A DNA stretch of 6,092 nt, from NCBI GenBank assembly GCA_029824495.1, contig JALGXY010000112.1, forward strand, positions 1-6,092. Reading direction: 5' to 3'. Shown in pieces: positions 1-5,826 of the stretch (within the stretch, counting starts at the first letter, position 1; the number at the start of each line of letters is the position of its first letter). Position numbers and translations under genes: made by a program. Origin of the DNA: Fimbriimonadia bacterium. GTDB lineage: Bacteria > Armatimonadota > Fimbriimonadia > Fimbriimonadales > Fimbriimonadaceae. A model generated the notes under the pieces. It did not search any database and was not told where the DNA came from. It saw nothing but the letters and a program-made list of their open reading frames with translations.

Positions 1-314
1 CTATCGTGAAGATGCTCGAGCAGTTCAACGAAGATATCTTCGCGCGTGCTCTCGCTTTCCGGGAAGAGAACACAACCCGTGTCGACACCTGGGATGAGTT
101 CACGGCAGCGTTTGAAGGCGAAGGCGGCGGCGGATTCGTTCTCGCTCACTGGGACGGAACCGAGGAGTCAGAGGAGAAGATTGGCGAGATCACCAAGGCG
201 ACGATCCGCTGTATTCCGATTGAGCCGCTCGACCCGAGCGACAATGAGCCAGGCACCTGTGTCTATTCAGGGAAACCCTCTGAAAAGCGCGTGGTCTTCG
301 CCAAAGCCTATTAA
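1..314 (+). CDS. proS: Prolyl-tRNA synthetase, type 3 (C-terminal part)
   Basis: This is the last 104 codons of a cytoplasmic class II prolyl-tRNA synthetase, which charges tRNA-Pro with proline using ATP. The frame is open to the left edge (codon ATC at 3-5 precedes GTG at 6), so that GTG is internal and the gene is 5'-truncated by the window. The visible part is the C-terminal domain of the archaeal/eukaryotic-like (type 3) enzymes: an ALAFREENT helix, the DTWDEF segment, then GFVLAHWDGT, KATIRCIP, a GKPS element and the family's typical terminal FAKAY ending in Tyr. In zinc-binding members four Cys lie in HWC, PEC and CxxC elements; here they read HWD, EES and CVYS, so only one remains and the zinc site is almost certainly lost, as in other bacterial members I recall. 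The TAA stop at 312-314 interlocks with the stop of the convergent peptidase gene. Confidence in the family is high. Confidence 0.95.
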   Translation, partial: IVKMLEQFNEDIFARALAFREENTTRVDTWDEFTAAFEGEGGGGFVLAHWDGTEESEEKIGEITKATIRCIPIEPLDPSDNEPGTCVYSGKPSEKRVVFAKAY

Positions 315-1402
315 GCGGCGAGACGGCCGTCGCCGTCATCGTCACCATCACTAGATGAGTCTGATTCGGCAGTTTTTTCTCGTGCGAGAAGGAGCTGCCG
401 AACTGCTTCATCGACCACCGGATCACTCTCTTCTGACCGCCTCATGTTGATCGTGACATCGGGGACGACAGGGGCGCCTTCGAGCCTGCGGCCTTTGATC
501 GTTACATAGTCGCTGACCGGATATTGAAGCGACCAGCCATCAGGCAGACGAGCAAATTTCGATGCCAGAACTGCTCCACGCGAGCGTGATCCGACCACCG
601 GGACTCCCATCGTTTCTCGCAGTGCTTCAGCGCCGATTTCTGCCGCGCTCGCAGAGCCGCGGTTGATCAGAACAGCGATCTGGCCAGAGTAGGGTTCGTG
701 CTTTCTCAGTCGCGTGCGGATCTTAGATTTGCTCCACTCAGCGACCTTGCTCAGCTCGACCTCTTCCTCAGGATGTGCGATCTGCCACCGATCGTAAACC
801 CGGCGTGTGACGAATGTGCCGTAAGCCGTTCTGTCTGGCATCAAGTGGCTGAGCAGGTGATTCATGTTGCCGACTGAGCCTCCACCGTTGTAACGAAGGT
901 CGAGGAGCAGACTCTGAGCCTTCTCGTCAACCTCGCGCATCAGGTCATTGATCTTCTTCTGGCTGTAGCTGGAGCCGAACGATCTGATCTTGAGCAGTGC
1001 AGTCTCATCATCGACCCACTCTAAGCTCTCATTCGGCCGCTCTTCACGCTGAAACCGTGACTGAGCCAAGAGCCCGCCGCCGCTGTTGCGCCGCTTTGTT
1101 GCTTCGGGAGTGATCAGCCGAATATGGCTGAAGCCAAACTCACGCAGAGCCCGATTGACCGATATTGAGAAGCTGCGGACGGAATCGGCCTGATCGATCG
1201 ATGCTCGCCGTTTCTCGAGGAACTCCCCCCAAAGAGAGAAGTCGACCCCTGGCACGAATGCATGGCGCTCAATCACGTCGGTCATTCGTGAGATGACCTC
1301 CTCTTTGCTCTCTGTTGACATCTCTTGTGCAGAGGAGATCAGCGGTGAAACTGCGAGAACAGCGATCACCGCAGCCTTGGCAAGGATGGCAAATCGGGGC
1401 AT
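311..1402 (-). CDS. Secreted S41-family serine peptidase, tricorn-like (S41B) type
   Basis: This 363-residue protein is a probable exported processing or degrading peptidase of the S41 (C-terminal processing / tricorn core) family. Residues 1-25 are a Sec signal peptide (basic start, hydrophobic core, SSA before Gln26). A helical region follows (about 31-90), then FSHIRL (Ser92-His93), a core strand near 133-142, LLLDLRYNGGG (165-175) and NRGSASAAE (247-255) with predicted nucleophile Ser252. The Lys of CtpA-type Ser/Lys dyads, 25 residues after Ser, is Ala277 here. Ser92-His93 and Glu308 (in LEGAPVVPD) instead fit the Ser/His/Ser/Glu tetrad of tricorn-like S41B enzymes. Only about 35 residues separate FSHIRL from the core, so the usual PDZ domain is absent. 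The C-terminus is a Ser/Asp-rich acidic tail (about 345-360). ATG at 1400-1402 gives a good signal peptide; only a weak AAAGAG lies upstream. It is convergent with proS and divergent from the ApbE-like gene. Substrate unknown. Confidence 0.88.
   Translation of the reverse strand: MPRFAILAKAAVIAVLAVSPLISSAQEMSTESKEEVISRMTDVIERHAFVPGVDFSLWGEFLEKRRASIDQADSVRSFSISVNRALREFGFSHIRLITPEATKRRNSGGGLLAQSRFQREERPNESLEWVDDETALLKIRSFGSSYSQKKINDLMREVDEKAQSLLLDLRYNGGGSVGNMNHLLSHLMPDRTAYGTFVTRRVYDRWQIAHPEEEVELSKVAEWSKSKIRTRLRKHEPYSGQIAVLINRGSASAAEIGAEALRETMGVPVVGSRSRGAVLASKFARLPDGWSLQYPVSDYVTIKGRRLEGAPVVPDVTINMRRSEESDPVVDEAVRQLLLAREKTAESDSSSDGDDDGDGRLAA
365..402 (+). terminator. 38-bp hairpin at the 3' end of the peptidase gene; possible proS terminator
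   Basis: A perfect outer inverted repeat (TTCGGCAG at 365-372, CTGCCGAA at 395-402) encloses a perfect inner one (TTCTCG at 377-382, CGAGAA at 385-390). The four bases between them are TTTT on the left and GGAG on the right. In + strand RNA they can pair as three U-G wobbles plus one U-A, giving an almost continuous stem; in the - strand transcript they are A-C mismatches apart from one pair. The structure starts 51 bases after the proS stop, so it could end or stabilise the proS transcript from inside the opposite gene. There is no U-tract after the stem, so it is not a classical intrinsic terminator. The DNA also encodes the helix around RQLLLAREKTAE of the peptidase. The structure is seen; the role is inference. 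Confidence 0.4.
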
Positions 1403-1426
1403 GTGTGTGTTAATACTCTTTTTGGC

Positions 1427-1458
1427 GGCGAAAGTTCACGACAAAGTGTGAATTCGCC
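1427..1458. promoter_or_regulatory. Imperfect inverted repeat in the divergent spacer; candidate operator
   Basis: The 67-bp spacer between the two divergent start codons (1403-1469) contains GGCGAA at 1427-1432 plus TTCAC at 1435-1439, mirrored by GTGAA at 1448-1452 plus TTCGCC at 1453-1458. The arms match over 11 bp with a 2-base bulge (AG) on the left and an 8-base centre. Its position suggests a regulator site controlling both the peptidase and ApbE genes, or a hairpin in a 5' leader. For the - strand gene, TGAACT and TATTAA spaced 17 bp apart form a weak -35/-10-like pair, but it would leave a leader of only a few bases. No clear Shine-Dalgarno precedes the ApbE ATG. No specific regulator can be named. 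Confidence 0.35.
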
Positions 1459-1469
1459 GATCAGATCTC

Positions 1470-2180
1470 ATGTCGGTGTGCAGAACCTACCAGACCGAAG
1501 CGATGGCCTCGTTGTTCGAAATCAGTATTCCTGGGGAGCAGGTTGAGGGTGAACAGGCGGCAGTTGAAGAGGCCTTCAACGAGATTCATCGGGTCGAGCA
1601 GCTGCTCTCACGATTCGACCCGGCCTCAGAACTAGCACGGGTGAATCGACGGGCTCAAGGATGCTCGATCAAAGCCGATCACGAGCTGATTCTGGTACTG
1701 AGCGATTGCATAGAATGGTTTAAGAAAACAGCCGGAAACTTTGACGTATCAGTTGTTTTGTCTGAGTCAGGTTCTCCGAGTCTGATTCCGGGAATGAAGC
1801 TCGACAGGCAAGGTGGAAGAGTGGAGCTCCAGCCGGGGATCAGGCTCGATCTTGGCGGCTATGGCAAAGGCTACGCTCTCGACCGATCGGCTGCAATCCT
1901 GCGCCGTTTCCGAGTCGACTCAGCACTGATCAACGGCGGAACCAGCTCAGTGTTGGCTTATGGTCAAGAGGAGTGGCCGATCGATCTTCGAGACCCCCTC
2001 AACCCTGAACAGATCGTAGGGGCCGTGAAGCTTAAGAACCGAGGACTCTCCTCATCGGCAGGCCGGTTTGGGGACGGCAGAGAGGCGGAGATCATCAGGC
2101 CTGAATCGGGCCAGAGAATCGAGTCGCAGGACTCCTGCTGCATCATCGCAGGCACAGCCCTAGCTGCTGAGGTTCTGTAG
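1470..2180 (+). CDS. ApbE-like FAD:protein FMN transferase, C-terminus probably lost by frameshift
   Basis: ApbE-family enzymes use FAD and Mg2+ to attach FMN covalently to Thr or Ser of target flavoproteins. The 236 residues show the family landmarks in order: EAMASLFEI (10-18, in place of the usual MGT), LLSRFDPASELARVN (45-59), GNFDVSVV (89-96), LDLGGYGKGYALD (126-138), LINGGTSSV (153-161), WPIDLRDP (169-176), GLSSSAG, IIRPESG and finally SCCIIAGTALAAEVL. There is no signal peptide or lipobox, unlike many exported ApbE proteins, so it is probably cytoplasmic. The reading frame stops (TAG 2178-2180) inside the C-terminal Mg-binding segment, normally close to ADALSTAL. Glu234 replaces the Asp, and the Thr ligand four residues later is missing. 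A +1 frame directly after the stop supplies a credible C-terminus (see the next entry). Frame and start are fixed by an upstream stop at 1449 and ATG 1470. Activity is doubtful as written; no obvious flavoprotein target is nearby. Confidence 0.82.
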   Translation: MSVCRTYQTEAMASLFEISIPGEQVEGEQAAVEEAFNEIHRVEQLLSRFDPASELARVNRRAQGCSIKADHELILVLSDCIEWFKKTAGNFDVSVVLSESGSPSLIPGMKLDRQGGRVELQPGIRLDLGGYGKGYALDRSAAILRRFRVDSALINGGTSSVLAYGQEEWPIDLRDPLNPEQIVGAVKLKNRGLSSSAGRFGDGREAEIIRPESGQRIESQDSCCIIAGTALAAEVL

Positions 2181-2256
2181 AGTCGAGCGATTCGCGTGGA
2201 TCAGTGCCGATCAGCAAAACTCTCAGATCGAATGGCTCGACCTTGACCATGTTTGA
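2164..2256 (+). pseudogene. Out-of-frame C-terminal remnant of the ApbE-like gene
   Basis: The +1 frame relative to the ApbE-like gene is open from 2164 to the TGA at 2254-2256. From 2179 it encodes 25 residues containing FAWISADQQ and ending IEWLDLDHV, which looks like the final strand of an ApbE domain and has the composition of real protein. Joining the frames by one indel between 2164 and 2180 would give a protein of about 261 residues with the usual domain end. The joined gene would then overlap the oxidoreductase ATG (2249) by 8 bp, matching the tight spacing elsewhere in this cluster. Without the join, 68 bases of non-coding DNA would be left between the genes. Whether this is a real mutation or an assembly or sequencing error cannot be told here. 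Confidence 0.55.
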
Positions 2257-3502
2257 AAACGACTTTGATCGCCGCGATTTCCTGAAAGGCACGACAGCCT
2301 TCGTCCTGGGCGGCTCGGCGCTCCTCTCAGAAAAACTGATGGCCGCAGAGAGCCGCAAGGCTCCAGTACGTATTGCCGTCATCGGCACAGGTTCACGAGG
2401 CACGTTCCTTACACGCCGTCTTGCGACAATTGAAGCGGCTCAGATTGTTGCTGTCTGCGACAACTACCCGCCTCATCTCGAGATCGGCAAGGAGGCAGCT
2501 GGCGGGGTCAAGGGCTACTCGAATTACAGGAACATGCTCAAGGAGATGCGGCCTGAGGCGGTCATCATCGCCACCCCGCTCTTCACACATGCCGAAATTG
2601 CCTTGGAGGCGATGGACTATGACTGCCATGTCTTCTGTGAGAAGACAATGACCTACTCAATCGCTGAGGCGGATGAGATGGTCGCCGTCTCCCAGAAGAA
2701 AGGCCTCGTCTGTCAGGTCGGTCTTCAGCGTCACGCGAACGCGGTCTATGAACAGGCGCATGAGTTGATTCTGGATGGCATGTTGGGCGAGATCACCACG
2801 GTCAAGTGTCAGTGGCACCGAAACGGCAGCTGGCGACGTGCTCTTCCGGTCGAGCCGGGCGATCCTGATTACGATCGACTGGAGCAGAAGCTTAACTGGC
2901 GGCTTTATGACAAGTATTCCCTCGGGCTGATGACAGAGCTGGCGAGCCACCAGATTGATGTCACAAACTGGATGCTCGGTTCACAGCCGAAGCGTGTGAG
3001 CGGGCTGGGTGGAATCGACTACTATCGCGATGGTCGTGAGGTCTACGACAACGTGTTCCTTCACTACGAATACGAAGTGCCGAGAGAGGCTGGGGGAACC
3101 AAGAGAGTCATCTGCACCTACTCTTCGATCCAGACCAACGCTTATGAAGGCGCGTCTGAGCTGATCATGGGCACGAAAGGCACGCTCTACCTGACTCAGG
3201 GCAAGGGCATGTTCTTCCAGGAGGCTGGCGCCCGAACCGATTCTCTATCCACCGGTCAGGTCAAATCGGGCAACACGCTCAAGGTTTCCAATGATCCGTG
3301 GAAACACCGTGGAGCCCCGTATGAACTCGACGTTGAAGGCGACGATTCTCGAAATCAGCTCGTGCTCTTTGTTGATGCTGTCGCAAACGAAGACACCGAA
3401 ACAATCGTTGACTTCAATGAAGGGCGTATTGATGCAGCCGGAGTGATCATTGGTCAGAAGGCGATGAAGACTGGTCAGACCCTCGACATTCCGCAGTTCT
3501 GA
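2249..3502 (+). CDS. Tat-exported Gfo/Idh/MocA-family oxidoreductase
   Basis: This 417-residue NAD(P)-dependent oxidoreductase probably acts on a sugar, polyol or related substrate. I chose ATG 2249 over the in-frame GTG at 2204 because it places the twin-arginine motif DRRDFLKG at residues 7-14, followed by a hydrophobic stretch (15-26); export with cofactor already bound is therefore expected. The Rossmann domain begins VRIAVIGTGSRG (40-51, GxGxxG) with Asp71 ending strand 2, favouring NAD(H). IIATPLFTHAEIA (106-118) and CEKT (130-133) follow; the usual EKP has Thr for Pro, but Lys132 is kept. The C-terminal alpha/beta domain has ELASHQID (230-237), with His234 at the usual catalytic position. 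Such Tat-signal paralogues are abundant in Planctomycetota and related phyla, with mostly unknown substrates. No Shine-Dalgarno is visible, and translation may be coupled to the preceding gene. The stop overlaps the VOC start by one base (TGATG). Family confidence is high, substrate none. Confidence 0.93.
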   Translation: MFENDFDRRDFLKGTTAFVLGGSALLSEKLMAAESRKAPVRIAVIGTGSRGTFLTRRLATIEAAQIVAVCDNYPPHLEIGKEAAGGVKGYSNYRNMLKEMRPEAVIIATPLFTHAEIALEAMDYDCHVFCEKTMTYSIAEADEMVAVSQKKGLVCQVGLQRHANAVYEQAHELILDGMLGEITTVKCQWHRNGSWRRALPVEPGDPDYDRLEQKLNWRLYDKYSLGLMTELASHQIDVTNWMLGSQPKRVSGLGGIDYYRDGREVYDNVFLHYEYEVPREAGGTKRVICTYSSIQTNAYEGASELIMGTKGTLYLTQGKGMFFQEAGARTDSLSTGQVKSGNTLKVSNDPWKHRGAPYELDVEGDDSRNQLVLFVDAVANEDTETIVDFNEGRIDAAGVIIGQKAMKTGQTLDIPQF

Positions 3503-3888
3503 TGTCCGCGCCTTCGACCAACCAGCTCATCACCTTCTTGATGACCGATCAGCCCGAAGAGTCGGCACGGTTTTATGAGGAGGTGCTGGGTCTGGAGCTG
3601 GCGTTGGCCAAAGCACACTGTCGGATCTACCGCGTGAGCAAGGGCGCATTTGTCGCCCTCTGTTCAGCCGATGCGGCGACGCCTGAGCCGAAGCGTACAA
3701 CTATATCAATTCAGACCGATCAGGTCGATGCTTGGTTCGAACGACTCTCAGGTTTAGGGTGTGAAGTCGATGGCGAGCCGCGGCTTTCCGAGCAGTACGG
3801 CATCTATCACTTTTTCACGTGGGATCCAAACGGGTATTCAATCGAATTTCAACACTTCGAGATTCCTGAATGGGATCACGATTCCTGA
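3502..3888 (+). CDS. VOC-superfamily (glyoxalase/bleomycin-resistance fold) protein
   Basis: This 128-residue protein is a single vicinal-oxygen-chelate domain pair. It shows LITFLMTDQPEESARFYEEV (9-28), the conserved first strand plus helix, LGLEL, FVALCS, a second beta-alpha unit at ISIQTDQVDAWFERL, and the typical ending FFTWDPNGYSIEFQHF (104-119). Glu115 sits at the usual last metal-ligand position. The first-strand position that is usually His is Leu9, so the metal site is incomplete in this half and activity as a glyoxalase or dioxygenase cannot be assumed. There is no signal peptide, so it should be cytoplasmic although its partner gene is exported. ATG 3502-3504 overlaps the oxidoreductase stop in TGATG, which indicates translational coupling and a shared mRNA. 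Its 3' end overlaps the convergent phosphoesterase gene by 13 bp. Substrate unknown; small-molecule binding, isomerisation or resistance are all possible. Confidence 0.88.
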   Translation: MSAPSTNQLITFLMTDQPEESARFYEEVLGLELALAKAHCRIYRVSKGAFVALCSADAATPEPKRTTISIQTDQVDAWFERLSGLGCEVDGEPRLSEQYGIYHFFTWDPNGYSIEFQHFEIPEWDHDS

Positions 3889-3889
3889 A
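3861..3889. repeat. Direct repeat of GATTCCTGAA across the convergent gene ends
   Basis: GATTCCTGAA occurs at 3861-3870 and again at 3880-3889. The second copy contains the VOC stop codon (TGA 3886-3888), and the phosphoesterase stop (TCA on the + strand, 3876-3878) lies between the copies. A short local duplication may have shifted one or both stops and produced the present 13-bp overlap. The repeat is seen directly; its origin is inference, and a 10-bp match 19 bp apart could also be chance. Confidence 0.5.
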
Positions 3890-4757
3890 ACGGGTGATTC
3901 GCGTGTTTGCGGTAGCCGGTTAGCGTGAGCTGCCCGTCCGCCTCGCAGGTCAGGATCGAGTAGCAGGAGTTTTCTTCTCCTGAACCCTCAACCATCGCCG
4001 CCATTGTCAAGTACGAGATCTTTCCGAGCTGGCGGTGTTCGTTGATATGATTGTGGCCTTGAAAAACCGCCGCGACCTTGCCGCTTTCGTGCAGGATCTG
4101 CCGGACAGCTTTGCCAGAATGGATCGCGTGAAAGTTCTTTGGCTCCTTGTCTATGCGCTGGTGAACAAAGACGAGTGTTGGCTTGTCTGTCTGAGCGAGA
4201 TCTCGCCGCAGCCATCTTCTTTCTTCAAGCGGAATCTCCGTGTCAGTCCAGGCAAAATTACCGGCGGAGTAAGGGGTCTCATCCCGGCGGAAGCAGGCAT
4301 CAAGAATGACGATATGCCAGCCGTTCTTGTCGAAGCTGTACCAGCTCTCTTTCTGGCCGACAGCTCCTAAAAACTGGTCTTTGGTCAAGGCTGCCAGGCA
4401 GTGATTGCCGAGAACATAGCTTCGTGGAACTTCTGCTTTGGCGAGCTCAGCGTTGATTGTCTTCAGGAAGCGGAGCTCTATTGCGGCCGAAGAGTTGTTG
4501 GCTGCATCGATCAGATCACCACACTCGACAATGTGGTCGACTCCTTCGCGGCGAAAAACCTCGACCGCTTCTCTCAGCTTGTCGATCGATTCTCGGTAAT
4601 GTCGACTGCCGCGTGAATCGGCATCGGCATAATGGGCATCGGTGATGAACCCGATTTTGAGCGGCCTCTCGGCCTGGACACCGAGCGCCTTTCCGGCGAA
4701 AAGAGTGACGGCTGCACAGGCACTGCCGGCCAGGATTTCGCGTCGTGTCAGACTCAT
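3876..4757 (-). CDS. Tat-exported calcineurin-like metallophosphoesterase
   Basis: This 293-residue phosphoesterase is expected to bind two metal ions and cleave phosphomonoester or diester bonds outside the cytoplasmic membrane. The N-terminus LTRREILAG (3-11) plus a hydrophobic stretch to about residue 28 is a Tat signal. The five family motifs are all present: DAHY (Asp40, His42), GDLID (Asp81, Asp84), GNHC (Asn118, His119), FVHQ (His198) and GHNH (His234, His236). The residue after GNH is Cys120, where Asp or Glu is usual. The core also has WYSFDKNGWHIVILD (138-152) and GNFAWTDT (165-172), seen in Tat-exported phosphoesterases of similar bacteria. Length is normal. It lies 37 bp downstream of the HAF-repeat lipoprotein gene on the same strand, without a visible terminator between, so co-transcription is likely. 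No clear Shine-Dalgarno precedes ATG 4755-4757. Substrate (nucleotide, phospholipid or other) cannot be inferred. Confidence 0.92.
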   Translation of the reverse strand: MSLTRREILAGSACAAVTLFAGKALGVQAERPLKIGFITDAHYADADSRGSRHYRESIDKLREAVEVFRREGVDHIVECGDLIDAANNSSAAIELRFLKTINAELAKAEVPRSYVLGNHCLAALTKDQFLGAVGQKESWYSFDKNGWHIVILDACFRRDETPYSAGNFAWTDTEIPLEERRWLRRDLAQTDKPTLVFVHQRIDKEPKNFHAIHSGKAVRQILHESGKVAAVFQGHNHINEHRQLGKISYLTMAAMVEGSGEENSCYSILTCEADGQLTLTGYRKHANHPFQES

Positions 4758-4794
4758 GGCTGCGAGTCTACAGACAAAACGGTGACTATCGCCA

Positions 4795-5826
4795 CTAGTT
4801 TGGAATTGCTACAAAGGCTCGTTCGACGCCGTTCAGGAGCCCGCGACCGACGATCCAGCCATGATCGTTGACATCGTAGGCTTCGATGAGAGTCCAGCCT
4901 TTCGACCGGTGATTCAGCCTCGAATTCAGATCGATCAGGCCTTTGTCATCTTTCCAGGCGAATGCCCGGCTGCCAGAACTCCCGACGACTACGCCGTGTT
5001 TGTTGATGCCGTTTGCTCGGCTTTCAGACTGGCTGGGAAGGACGCCCAGATCGACCATACTGCCCCCGGCAGGAAGAACGAATCCACGGATCCCTGAGGC
5101 CGATCCGCTCCAGCCGACGATCGAGCCAAAGCGGGAAATCGCTTCTGCAGAGCTCTCTGATCCGCCCGGCAGATAGCCGAGAGGTGTGACCGAAGAACCT
5201 GAGGAGAGAAATGCCTGGCTCAGCCCGCCGGTCTTTTGCCAGCCGACCGTGTCGCCAAACTGGTTGATGCCACGAGCTTCGCTTTCGCCGACAAGGCCGG
5301 GAATATCTTGGCCCGTGCCGTTGACCGTTCGAAATGCCTGGTCTCCAGAACCATCATTGTACGAGCCGACCAGAGTGCCAGACGAGTTGACGCCAAAGGC
5401 TCGTGCATCCGTACCAGCAGAGAAGTAGGGGTCGAGGAATTCTGCTCCGCCAGACTCAGATAGATAAGCCGAGACATGTGCTGTATTGTCGTACCAGCCG
5501 CTGGCCACAGGGCCGTCTGCAATGTCTGTTGTTTCGCTTGTCTGACCTTGGCTGCCGCCATGCATGCTGGTTGTGCCGTCATCGACGTTCCAGAAGAACC
5601 CGCGGGGGCCATCAGGGCCAGAATCACTGCCGACAACTGAGCCGAAGTTGTTGATCGCCAACGCCCTCTGCGAGCTTGAAGCAGGCAGCTGGTCAACCGC
5701 CCGGACATCGAATCTGCTCGAGATTGTGTCGGTCGAATTCGTCACGCTGCCTGAGCTGCCGATTGTGATGCAGCCGGAGGCGAGCAGGCCTGCGGTCAGC
5801 AGGCTAAGAGCCGGTTTCAGCCTCAT
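4795..5826 (-). CDS. HAF-repeat lipoprotein
   Basis: This 343-residue protein starts with a lipoprotein signal: MRLKPA, a hydrophobic core, and lipobox LASGC with Cys19 as the lipidated residue. Residues 20-38 are a Ser/Thr/Gly linker. The rest is a string of roughly 35-50 residue HAF-type repeats. Each is centred on a motif like INxxGxxVG and followed by a G/A-F strand: near 58-66, 146-154, 187-195, 230-238, 274-282 and 319-327, with one degenerate copy near 102-110. Linkers such as PLGYLPGGSES and MVDLGVLPSQSES match the LGxLxG..S part of the repeat. The ending GWTLIEAYDVNDHGWIVGRG..NGVERAFVAIP is the normal C-terminus of such proteins, so the gene is complete. Six or seven short beta units suggest a beta-propeller-like fold at the cell surface or in the periplasm; function is unknown for the family. 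The start overlaps the upstream stop (ATGA), indicating translational coupling, and the phosphoesterase gene follows. Confidence 0.9.
   Translation of the reverse strand: MRLKPALSLLTAGLLASGCITIGSSGSVTNSTDTISSRFDVRAVDQLPASSSQRALAINNFGSVVGSDSGPDGPRGFFWNVDDGTTSMHGGSQGQTSETTDIADGPVASGWYDNTAHVSAYLSESGGAEFLDPYFSAGTDARAFGVNSSGTLVGSYNDGSGDQAFRTVNGTGQDIPGLVGESEARGINQFGDTVGWQKTGGLSQAFLSSGSSVTPLGYLPGGSESSAEAISRFGSIVGWSGSASGIRGFVLPAGGSMVDLGVLPSQSESRANGINKHGVVVGSSGSRAFAWKDDKGLIDLNSRLNHRSKGWTLIEAYDVNDHGWIVGRGLLNGVERAFVAIPN

Noticed and set aside
1402..1410. TGTGTGTGT run next to the peptidase start as a functional microsatellite
   Set aside because: It has only about four repeat units, too short to suggest phase variation.
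2164..2185. Programmed +1 frameshift in the ApbE-like gene, in the style of the release-factor 2 gene
   Set aside because: The P-site codon CTG would have to re-pair on TGT, which is unfavourable, and there is no clear internal Shine-Dalgarno at the right distance. A plain indel or sequence error is simpler.
2204..2248. Upstream GTG start (2204) for the oxidoreductase
   Set aside because: It would put 15 extra residues before a Tat signal that is already well placed from ATG 2249, and it has no ribosome-binding site of its own.
4035..4370. 111-codon open frame on the + strand opposite the phosphoesterase gene
   Set aside because: It runs antisense to conserved phosphoesterase motifs and shows no recognisable domain or start signal.
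4758..4794. Terminator between the HAF lipoprotein and phosphoesterase genes
   Set aside because: Only 4-bp arms (GTCT/AGAC) can be found and there is no T-tract, so nothing supports a stop of transcription here.
5220..5708. 162-codon open frame on the - strand inside the HAF gene
   Set aside because: It lies in another frame of the same strand as a well-supported repeat protein, is rich in Ser, Ala and Arg with no domain, and is a codon-bias shadow.
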